DNA from: Mariannaea sp. PMI_226
Taxonomy: Eukaryota > Ascomycota > Sordariomycetes > Hypocreales > Nectriaceae
Direction of reading: 5' to 3'
Assembly: GCA_024336345.1 (NCBI GenBank)
Contig: JANFOG010000008.1
Coordinates: 558,001 to 622,000 of the forward strand
Length of the DNA stretch: 64,000 nt
Part shown: positions 55,433 to 64,000 of the stretch, in pieces
Numbering within the stretch: position 1 is the stretch's first letter
How the letters are laid out: the number at the start of each line of letters is the position of its first letter
Made by a program: the position numbers and the translations under genes
The notes under the pieces: generated by a model
Told to the model about the DNA's origin: nothing
The model's database searches: none
What the model saw: the letters and a program-made list of their open reading frames with translations, nothing else

Positions 55433-56461
55433 TCAACCACTTGGCTCCCATCCTACTTGGCCCAAATGCAGTTTTTCTTTGTCATTCCCGTGTCGTAATC
55501 TCGTTGATACGATATGGGAAGCTTCGCTGTTAATGTAGTCCTGGATTATTGGAGAGTCACATTGACCATGAGCTAGCAAACAAGATTTGAGCCCGGTGAT
55601 ATTGTATCTCAACCTGGAGACCTCTAATCTCAGCTTTTGGTTTTCCTTTCGTAGAATTTCCTCTTCTGCCTGGAGACTTTGACTGTTTTTGGACTTCTTT
55701 GCGCGGAACTTCTTAGCTGCAAGGCGATTTTGCTCACGAACCCGTCTCGTACCAGAGAGGGTTGCGGCTTTTAAGAACTGGTTCCGTTTTTGAGCTTTTT
55801 CCTTGGGAGTCTTAGGATACATACTTTGTCCTTTGCCAGAGTTATCCTGATATGCTGCTGGGTGCTTTAACCTCTGCTGAGATGGCGTTGTTGGCTTGCC
55901 TGATTTCTTCGAGCCGAGACCAGCGGGCTGATTGATGATGCTGGATTCATTACGTTCGTGCCTCTGATTTGAGTTTTGCATTTCTGCCTCGTTCTTTATG
56001 TTCGTAGAAGTACTCAAGAAGCTCATGTGGTCGCTGCTGAAGATCTCTACATCGCCTAGAAAAGTCTCGTCTGCATTTGGTGGATCTGGTGGCCCGGATA
56101 TTGGCCAGGAGAAACCTGGGCCTGATTTTTGGCATGTCTCATGGAGGCTCTGCACAAGCATAAGCGATCCAGCCGAATGTTCGCATGCGAGGAAGTTGTT
56201 CTGAGATTGATAGTGCGTAGTGTCCATTTCACTGTCATCTGGAAAAGCAGTGACTGTCAAGGCATCATTGGTTACCCAACCTTCACGTGGTGGACTCGGT
56301 ATTGCATTGAATATGCCGTTGAGCGATTGGTGCGTGGTGATATTTCCTTCCTTGTCAGCGTCTTCATACGATAGGAGCGTATTTGGGGTGAAATTCCCCT
56401 CATCTGAGGTAGGAATGGTGTCCTGTCGGCCGGTGCAGGGAGAGGAGAAGCTATGTGGCAT
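55433..56461 (-). CDS. bZIP transcription factor, ATF/CREB-like, 342 aa
   Basis: A single-exon gene for a nuclear bZIP regulator. The basic region is REQNRLAAKKFRAKK (residues 242-256), with the diagnostic N245, A248, A249 and R253. It joins a leucine zipper with perfect heptad leucines at 263, 270, 277, 284 and 291. The zipper ends in LLAHGQC, as in Atf1-type stress regulators. The N-terminal 220 residues are Ser/Pro/Asp-rich and probably regulatory. A tail of about 40 residues follows. The usual Atf1 N-terminal activation motifs are not obvious, so it is more likely a smaller ATF/CREB paralogue. Target genes cannot be inferred. Confidence 0.9.
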   Translation of the reverse strand: MPHSFSSPCTGRQDTIPTSDEGNFTPNTLLSYEDADKEGNITTHQSLNGIFNAIPSPPREGWVTNDALTVTAFPDDSEMDTTHYQSQNNFLACEHSAGSLMLVQSLHETCQKSGPGFSWPISGPPDPPNADETFLGDVEIFSSDHMSFLSTSTNIKNEAEMQNSNQRHERNESSIINQPAGLGSKKSGKPTTPSQQRLKHPAAYQDNSGKGQSMYPKTPKEKAQKRNQFLKAATLSGTRRVREQNRLAAKKFRAKKSKNSQSLQAEEEILRKENQKLRLEVSRLRYNITGLKSCLLAHGQCDSPIIQDYINSEASHIVSTRLRHGNDKEKLHLGQVGWEPSG

Positions 56462-59168
56462 AATCGATAATGGAGAGATAGGTTGATAAGCGAGGGAGAT
56501 CTGGCATTGATATTTCTACACGACAGTTATCCACGGGTCTGCTCTGAGTGCTCGGTGGGTGATTGAAACCCAAGTCATCAAGAATTCCAGTGATGACAAC
56601 AGGCCGCCAAACATGGGACAGTCAAAATACAACGGGCGAAAAATTGGCATACCTTGAGTATAGAGAATCGAAGCCCAAAGCAAAATGCATACGAAAAAGA
56701 CAGAAGCTGGCTTGTGAGTAGTCAAAAAGGATGGGCTCACGAGAGAATGGAAGCTACGCGTAATCAGCCCTCAACCTCGAGCTGGCACGGAGTTGGCCCT
56801 CCAGCAGACACACGTAAAGGAGCGCAGAATGTATAGAAGTTCTATTACGAATCCAAAGCGAGAAGGCTTGAGAGCTTGAGACGCCCAATCCCGGATAGTC
56901 TCCGGAGGGCAGATGCTCAATCCGGAGGAAAAGGTCCGGCGTTGTATGTCTCTGGGGCCATGCTACTTTGAGTCATTTATAGCCAATATTAGATTATCCA
57001 ATGAGAGTCGTAGGTACCTATACCTGTGTGTAAGTACGACGTATCTTGTGCACTATGGACTGTATTAGCCACGGATAAAGTGTCCATCGAACCACCTTCC
57101 TTCTTCTTCTTCTGGGCCTTTTCTGCAAAGTTGACCGGAATACACCCACAAGGCAGAATGCCTACGCTTTCTAATAATGGATTTACGGTTGTCTCTTCCA
57201 CTCGCGATGCGATATGCGTTGCTTCCTACCTATGTGAGCTAGAATGTGGATAGAATGTGGATAGAATGAGTGTGGCGTTGATCCGAGATACAATTTACTT
57301 TCTCAGATACCCAGGAACGAAGGATTCTGCAATCTATAATATGTAATCTGTACCGTAAATACGATTTACTGTGTAGGTACCCTATACATAGAGATGACCC
57401 AAAAAATTGACGAATTGGCGGCTCAAGCTTCTACCCCTCTCGTTTGGCAGAAATGACCCTGGTCACTCAAATCGTCCTCAAGGTATTAAAACAGTACATT
57501 AATATATTGCACTAATATTCATATTTATGATTACTAAGGGGCAACTACATAATAAAGAATGCGGATTAACGCGCGTTTTAGATAGGTTATACATCTTGTA
57601 TGCCCATGTTTCATAATTACATACTGCCCAGCACATTTCCCAGATGGACCCTGAAGAAATGAGAAATGCTTGGATTAGCTTGACAATCATGGCCCCTTAC
57701 TTGTACTTCTGTTCTCTAGCCTTAAAATTGCGTGAGGGATAAGCTTGATCGTGGGCAATAAGGTGCTCTAAAATGGTAGTGTATCTACGAGGGCAGAGCG
57801 ATGTACTAACAAATAAAAAGCACAACGGGATATAACATACCCAAGCAATTCAGCCTACGTATGCCACTCTCGATGTTCTTACCCTTTTAGCCTTTTTCTA
57901 GGAATGGATAGAAACTTCTTCTCACACAAATGGCGCTACAACCGTCCGTCCGTGCAATCCTCCACGCTGACAATGCCATTCTACCAAGGGAGAGAGGGAT
58001 CTATTAGAGTCAGATGGAAGGAGATTCAAGGTTAAGGGGTTTATATACTTCATCGCATCTGGGTTGCAGGCGACGTAGTTAACTACGAGCCAAGAAATGG
58101 AGGTGTTCAAATCGTAGGATGAACAACCGATCACTAAGATGGGGGCTTGTTCGCATACTTTGATCACTTAGATAGTATAGGGCTAGAAGATATTGATGAA
58201 GGGCTCACAGTTTCATTTAATACTCCGTTTATTATTCAAGGGCACAAGCGGAGTGCGCATTTCCCTTTTGCCTCAGCTGGCAATATGGCACCTAGGGCAT
58301 TTCTATGGCAAGACAGTGGGTCCTTCTATGTACAAGGCTTTTGTGCCAACATGTATGCAGTCGCCGGATGAATGGCGGATACGTCATTAATGTAATATGG
58401 CGTCTAGCAGCTTTACTTAATAGCGAGTAAATTGTTTCCCAAAACGAAACTAGAACATTTCTTGACTGTGCCAACCTCCTTGCCTAGACAGATCGACTTT
58501 GTAGTCTGCTCTTGGGCAAAGCCCAAAACACCAGCCACGTGAAAGCAGGACACATTGGGCCTTGCCAGTACAGTCCCATCATCGTTGCGTTCCTGATCCT
58601 TTGAAGCTAGTTCGTGATCTCTGGCCGTAAATCGCGTAATAAGGCAAGAGTCTATGCTACAATGTGATGAATATTACCGAAGTACTATTATAGTAGACGA
58701 ATACATATCTCGAAGATGTGTAGTATTGTTTGTACCTCAGTGATGCAGACGCGATGCTGCAAGCATCCGCTTGTAAACGATGTTGACCATTTGTCCTACC
58801 CCATATCTAGAAGTGAACTGTTAGTCTCGTCTGTAAGAACACAATACGAGATCTCAATCTACTGTTCTAGGACGCACGGATCGTGTTCTTCCAGAACAGC
58901 CAGAATGGTGATAACCAGGTATGAACATCTATGGGCGTATCGACTTTTTTTTCTTATGTCTAGTTTCTGAAAATACGACCTTGTTCCGTAAGACCTCTGT
59001 GAATACATCCTTTATTCCCTAGTGTCCCCATCCAACATATCATTTTGAAAAACACTCATGATTCCATAACCTCAATATACTTTTATTATATATATAAGGT
59101 AGATGGATTTGAGGTATGTTACTTTCTGTCAACATGCTCTTTCAACCGCCGCCCTCCGAGTAATCATC
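56462..59168. other. Gene-free stretch, 2.7 kb
   Basis: No supportable gene. A short tandem GAATGTGGATA (two full units and a partial) occurs at about 57242-57267. The rest is mixed, with AT-rich sections near 57480-57560 and 59040-59100. Confidence 0.45.
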
Positions 59169-60350
59169 ATGGCTCGGACATATCCTGCCCAACGCCCTCG
59201 CCCAGCCCACCGCTGCCGCCGCCGAGATCGCCGTCTCCCTCACCAACTGACAAGATCCGATGGATTAATTCTAAATCAGCCATTAGAGATTCGATCCCGA
59301 ATTGCTGCTCATCTGCTGCCAGAAAACTCCCTTATTTTTGTCACCTCTCGCCGTGAAATTCGAGACCCAACTTTGGACGTAGCCCATGCGAGTTCCCCTG
59401 AAGCATGGATTTACGTTTTGTTTCAAGAACTGGCTCAGGTCATCATTGGACAACACGACGCCACCTACATTCCCCCTACTTTGGGAGCTGTTCTTCATTC
59501 CATTTCAGGTGCGGTGCAAAGCAGTGCCCTTATGCGGGATATGACATTCGACTTCCTATTCCGCCGCAACAAGAATTGGTTTCTGTTCACAAATACTCCG
59601 TCCTGCATTGAATGGGTACATAAACATGGATCTCGGTATATTCCTTATATGAATCGTATCCTTTTTGTTCTCATATACGGCCCTCCTCTAGGCCAAGGTA
59701 ATCCAATTGCAATATATGATGCAATGGATACGGTGACTGGTATTCCCTCATTTCATGGCTATGGATGGTCTAATGTGAACCAAAGACCATATTATATCTC
59801 CAACTCTAAGCATATCTCAAAGCGACTCTTGGAGCCACAGAATATTGTTAACGCAGTCCTACAGGCCGGAGCTAACACTGACCATCTTGGGTTCGTCAAT
59901 GCTCATCATATGTTCGGCGACCAACCCGATACAACCGTTAACGGATTTAACATTGACTTTTCTCAACCCATGAAGCAAGATCGGATCGTTGACAGATTAT
60001 ATGGCTTTGATTCTGCAATGAGAACACTTGCACGTATCCCGACTCCAAATCCTATACGAATGTACTGTATGCCAATGTTCAAGTCACATCCACCGTATGT
60101 TTGGCCGTATCCAAGAGATGAATTAAATGACCCAAATGCACAGGATTGGCCGATAGATCCCCATGGGAAGCTGGAGATGGAGGCAATGGATGCTTGTGAA
60201 AGCATAGGGAAGCGGCTTGATGCTTTCGTGATACCAACTGTGAGCAGGGATGGTCGAGACGAGCCATACGCAACCCTACATCCTCCTCGTCGCTACCAAC
60301 CACGTCGAGCAAAACGGGCGCGAGGGGGCAGCTGGCGTTACCCAGTATAG
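59169..60350 (+). CDS. Orphan protein, 393 aa, weakly F-box-like N-terminus
   Basis: A single open frame. The ATG at 59169 has strong context (ATCATGG) and is preferred to the in-frame ATG at 59103. After a basic, Arg/Pro-rich N-terminus, LNQPLEIRSRIAAHLLPE (about residues 36-53) resembles the first part of fungal F-box or BTB-adjacent leader motifs. The rest is globular, rich in Tyr, Pro and Asn, with no known domain. The C-terminus is strongly basic (RRYQPRRAKRARGG), possibly a nuclear signal. The frame is long and uninterrupted in an otherwise AT-rich, gene-poor place, so it is likely real. Confidence 0.68.
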   Translation: MARTYPAQRPRPAHRCRRRDRRLPHQLTRSDGLILNQPLEIRSRIAAHLLPENSLIFVTSRREIRDPTLDVAHASSPEAWIYVLFQELAQVIIGQHDATYIPPTLGAVLHSISGAVQSSALMRDMTFDFLFRRNKNWFLFTNTPSCIEWVHKHGSRYIPYMNRILFVLIYGPPLGQGNPIAIYDAMDTVTGIPSFHGYGWSNVNQRPYYISNSKHISKRLLEPQNIVNAVLQAGANTDHLGFVNAHHMFGDQPDTTVNGFNIDFSQPMKQDRIVDRLYGFDSAMRTLARIPTPNPIRMYCMPMFKSHPPYVWPYPRDELNDPNAQDWPIDPHGKLEMEAMDACESIGKRLDAFVIPTVSRDGRDEPYATLHPPRRYQPRRAKRARGGSWRYPV

Positions 60351-60736
60351 TTCGTATCGAATTGGGATCACATATCCTACTAAACCGGGAAACCTGTGGT
60401 TTTGCTATAATTGATCAGGTCCAGAGACGTATCGGTGGTGCTTATAAAAACTAGGCGTCCAAGTTTTCAGATAGTAATTAGAATTGGGAGAATCTATGAG
60501 CCTGAAGGAGCAAAAATTGAAACCTTTGCATAACACGTAAATGTTCCGAGAGGTTCTAAAAAAAATTGCGAGGTCCTGAAGATACGAATACCGCCATGTG
60601 ACTTGCTCAGTTTCTAGCTTGCCAGGTTCATTGATGCTCTCGATATTGTAAAGTGGGGATTGAAAGCGAGATATTGACAATGCCCGTCAAATTGGGATAG
60701 CCGATATTGTCCTATATTACGGATCATGGCCAATAC
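60351..60736. other. Convergent intergenic
   Basis: About 390 bp between the orphan gene and the UCH gene 3' ends. Nothing recognised. Confidence 0.5.
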
Positions 60737-61553
60737 TCACGTTTGACGCGTGGCGAGAGCAATGCATGAGAATCTAGTATCTCCGCCAGCATCTCCTTGC
60801 AAGCCAATTACCCTCTTCAGTCCCAAGTCTAAAGCTCTCTTGCTAAGAACATGTTCATCCGGACCCAAAGGACCCCGGCACAGAGGTCCCTTTCGACCCC
60901 CTTCCAGCTCCCACAAATTTCCGTCCTTGCCCTTTACAAAGGCGACGAAGTGCCCCTTTATCAGTTCCATCTCTGCGAGAGTCGGGGCAGCTGTGTCTCC
61001 CTTCACAGCGACGGACTGACTAATGTCATAGATGGTCTGGGACTCGGATAGCAGTCGTGCGCGATCATCCATGTGTAACGGAGTTGCTTCATCGCGAAGC
61101 TTCGCAAGAACGCTGCCCTGGACGATCGACTCGGACGGCACACCGTTCAAAGCGCAGTGGATGAACCCGATGAGGCCACAGCCATGGGTAATTGTCTGCT
61201 TAAACCACAGCACAGGTTCCTCTGGACCGGCCTCTTGGTACCACTCCATCTTGTTATCTTCTGCCCGGACGTCGGCGCCCCATGCAGGCGTCATCGGGAT
61301 GATGACCAGCAGTGCATGTACTGGGCTTGGAACCATGGCGAGAAGATCTGGATCGTCAAGAGAGAAGACGTCATAAAATTCGAGATCCGGGGACAGTCCC
61401 ATTTTCGCCCCAAGTTCGTTCATGACTTCGGGATTGTTCTCTGCCGACTGTTAGACCAGACAAAACGAGCCTCAGTGCGTCCCGATCGAGCCTACCGAGC
61501 ATGGTGAACACCCGTCGTGGATTGCTAGGAGCTTGGGGATCAGTTCCTGCCAT
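60737..61553 (-). CDS. Ubiquitin carboxyl-terminal hydrolase (UCH, peptidase C12), 253 aa, two exons
   Basis: A deubiquitinase-family protein like UCHL3/Yuh1, which removes small adducts from ubiquitin C-termini. Exon 1 is 61553-61496 and exon 2 is 61440-60737. The intron 61495-61441 has a GTAGGC donor, CTAAC branch and GCAG acceptor. The family start L-E-x-NP-EV-MN is rebuilt exactly across the junction. Oxyanion Q101 and nucleophile C107 lie in KQTITHGCGLIGFIH, and H183 is in GHFVAF. The third triad residue, normally Asp in an LYELDG motif, is Glu199 here (LWELEGG). The usual Asn before the Cys is also changed (HGCG for NxCG). It is either a functional variant or a pseudoenzyme. Length is typical. 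Confidence 0.88.
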
Positions 61554-62440
61554 GATTATGTCTTGAGCTTGGTCGCAGATGCTTGGAAGTTGCCTCTTGT
61601 GAGCTATCTTCTGGGATCTTTTGAAGCGAGGACAGCGAGAGCTTAGGAATTTTCACGATGCTGAAAGACGCTTGATGCGATGCAAGTCTCAGTCTGCACT
61701 GTGGCTTTAGTTCGTGGATGACGCGTGACGCAACTGCCTAATCCTCCAAGTCGGTGAGGGGGACGGGAAGCAACACCTCATGTAAGTGGCTGCCACTTGA
61801 GCACTGGATTTCAGCGCATCAATCGGTGAGCTGGCTGCTCGGTTTGCCGCATGCAGAATGAATTTCGCACTGAACCCTCCCAAAAAGTAATCACTGGGTA
61901 GGTAGGTAGGTAGGTAGGTAAGGTAATCTACCAATTGCCCAGTTGGTCAAGATTGAAAGTAGTTAGGTTAGCCAGCTACTTTTGAGGGATGCATGAATTG
62001 CTATGTTCTGGTAATAAATAATGGAGGTTTGAAAAGCTGGATATTTTTGTTGTAAGGCCACACAAATGCTGCATCTATTCCTATGCTATCCGTCTATTGG
62101 TAATTCTTGATGTAGCTTGTTGGTCAATCCTCGACCCGACGCGCGACTCCATGGTTGGTGGTTCCAGAATACACTGATCAAGATCGTTGCCGCGCCACAG
62201 TATTCAATCTCAGCCACAAATGCGAAGACGCCCTTGGAAGGACCAGGTGAGGGGTGCGATATTGATAATTAAACATAAGGCAAAAAAATCTATTGGATGA
62301 AGTGATATCTATAGCGGACATGTATCGAGCAACAAACTCTTAAGAAAAGGTATAGTCTAGGATAATGAAGAAGCATGACAGGTTAGGAAATCTAAGATTG
62401 AGACGGAAACACAATTTCGCCAACTTGAAGCAAGGCCAGA
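61554..62440. other. Intergenic with a GGTA microsatellite
   Basis: About 890 bp between the UCH start and the SDR 3' end, both on the minus strand. It contains the GGTA tetranucleotide run listed separately. No gene seen. Confidence 0.5.
61897..61920. repeat. (GGTA)6 microsatellite
   Basis: Six perfect GGTA units followed by AGGTAATCTACC, intergenic. Confidence 0.9.
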
Positions 62441-63551
62441 TCAGATAAAAGGCCGGACCTGCTCTTCGCACCACTCCCAAAACTGCTTCGCAGTGTCATT
62501 GCCGCCATTCACCTCTCTTTTGGCTGCCTTGGCGACCTCTGGAGATAGCTGCCAGAGTCTGCCCCATGGTGCAACTGTTGGTGTTAAAGGTTAGCAGGTT
62601 AATCTTTATCAATGATGCACTTGTAATTCAAAGAACTTACTGAAGGTTCCGCTGTTCTCCAAGGTGATCTTGGGCGAAAGTCCGGAGAAGAGCTCAGTGT
62701 AGGCACCAAATACCGGCGGGTGCAGGACGGTGTGTCTCAGAAGGAAACTCGTGATAGAGCCCTGTGTACGCCAGAAATCGGAGTCGAGATTGCCTGGATT
62801 CAGTGCCACGGACACCACACCGTCGGACTTGTGGCGAGCGGCGTACTCGGTGGCCTGGAAGTAGTTGCCAATCTTGCTAATGCAGTACTTGTGGTAGGAG
62901 GACTTGTCCGTCTTGTAGTCCAAATTGTCCATGAAACCCTTGGGGCTGACACCCTCGACGGCCGAGGATGACACCCAGACCACGCGAACTGTGTTTGGCG
63001 CCGACCTCTTGGCTGTTGATGCCAGTGTGGGCGTCAGGAACTTTGTGAACAGAAATGGGCCAACGCAGTTCACGCCAAGCTGTAGCTCGTAGCCCTGGGC
63101 CGACTTGGAGCCCTGCTCCGGGTATCCAACACCCGCGTTGTTGAAGAGCAGATGAAGATCGCGCTCCTTGCTCAGAAACTCTTGAGCCGATGCACGAATG
63201 GTAGATAGGTCAGAGAGGTCAAGGCGAAGGTAGACCATCTCGCCAAGAGACTTTCCGGAGTCGGCAGCCTTGATGCTCTCAATTGCCTGCAAGGTCTTCT
63301 CCTTTGAGCGGGCGGCGAGATAGACCTTTGCATTTTTGGAGTAGAGAATGCGAGCAGTCTCCTTTCCCACTCCGGTGTTAGACCCGGTGACGATGCAGAC
63401 CTTTATTCATTTGCCGGTTAGTTTCTGATAGTGATGGGTCGGATTGAAGAACCAAAACACTCACCTTTCCTTTCAAGTCTGGGACATCCTTCTCGGTGAA
63501 TTGGGGTCGTCCTGGAAACGATTGTCCAATGAGACTCTTAAGTGTAGCCAT
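62441..63551 (-). CDS. Short-chain dehydrogenase/reductase, 326 aa, three exons
   Basis: An NAD(P)-dependent classical SDR of the retinol-dehydrogenase/WWOX-like type. Exons: 63551-63465, 63400-62641 and 62574-62441. Introns have GTGAGT and GTAAGT donors with CTAAC branches; 327 codons. The Rossmann motif TGSNTGVG is at residues 34-41, immediately after intron 1. R near residue 55 in LAARSKEK suggests NADPH preference. The NNAG motif (FNNAGVG), the catalytic Ser in VWVSSSAVEG and the YCISK (YxxxK) pair are all present. The C-terminus, WGRLWQLSPEV to EQVRPFI, is typical of fungal members. There is no signal peptide. The substrate is unknown. Confidence 0.93.
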
Positions 63552-64000
63552 TGCGGTGTTGGTGGAAATGGATGAGGAGTTAGAGCTATAGTTGGATTAA
63601 AGTGAGTCGAGGAAGAGGTGTTAAAGTGTCGGAAAACTGTCGACTGGATGATTGGTTGTTTTCTGGGTGGTTTGTGATATTCTGTGAAAATACGCCCGAG
63701 TTGGAGCGCATTATATACCAAATCGTCATGCATATTGTGCTTGTGTGAATGGCTGTTGGTGGCAAGGTTGTGTGGTGAATTCCGCGGGATTCGCATCGGA
63801 GTCGATGGCGCCACGGGTTTCGTGCACATTGAGCTGGAACCCGCGGTGGATTTTACCATGACGACAGAGGCTGCAACAAAGGGGATGATTTACACGCGAT
63901 TAATCCAGTAATCTTAAACAAAGGAAACTCCGATCGGAAAGCCGATGAACGTTTTTCTCCTGATCTTCTTTTTCTTCGTTGTGGTCAGTGATTTCCCTCC
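63552..64000. other. Upstream region of the SDR gene, right edge
   Basis: About 450 bp, presumably the SDR 5' leader and promoter. No gene seen. Confidence 0.45.

Overview
This window reads as nuclear DNA of a filamentous ascomycete (Pezizomycotina, most likely Sordariomycetes/Hypocreales). The evidence is short introns of about 50-130 nt with GTAAGT-like donors and CTAAC-type branch points, dispersed single 5S rRNA genes rather than an rDNA-linked one, and typical filamentous-ascomycete families: HET domain, CFEM/Pth11-type receptor, Clr5-ankyrin, Zn(II)2Cys6, TNT-type secreted NADase. No species call is supportable from the sequence alone. I assembled exon structures by hand from splice signals and reading-frame continuity; no transcript evidence was available.

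Layout. 0-18 kb is gene-sparse: a GH16 glucanase-like gene (-), a secreted TNT-domain NADase (+), a small secreted Cys-rich gene whose frame is cut by one TGA (-), a six-exon copper amine oxidase (+) and a three-exon amino-acid permease (+). 18-41 kb looks like an accessory, self/non-self type island: a single-exon HET protein, a C2H2 zinc-finger gene with an in-frame TAG, an OTT_1508-type deaminase-fold protein, a hemerythrin-like gene, a proline racemase-family enzyme, a 5S rRNA gene, and a Clr5-ankyrin gene. The Clr5-ankyrin gene sits between two diverged direct repeats that each carry the 5' end of a decayed aminoglycoside-phosphotransferase-like kinase. Next come a frameshifted orphan gene and a Zn(II)2Cys6 regulator broken by a stop, an 8-bp tandem duplication and microsatellite expansion.

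42-52 kb holds a divergent pair of secreted-protein genes (an orphan 12-Cys protein and an M35-like metallopeptidase candidate), a second 5S rRNA gene beside an AT-rich patch, a CFEM-GPCR and a UlaG-like metallo-beta-lactamase-fold protein. 54-64 kb returns to conserved genes: an Hsp20/Hsp30 chaperone with a heat-shock-element cluster, an ATF/CREB-like bZIP factor, an orphan single-exon protein, a UCH-family ubiquitin hydrolase with an Asp-to-Glu change in its triad, and a short-chain dehydrogenase.

No operon-like or biosynthetic cluster logic is apparent. The most distinctive feature is the decaying accessory island at about 18-41 kb, with several independent pseudogenising lesions, some of them C-to-T type and compatible with repeat-induced point mutation.
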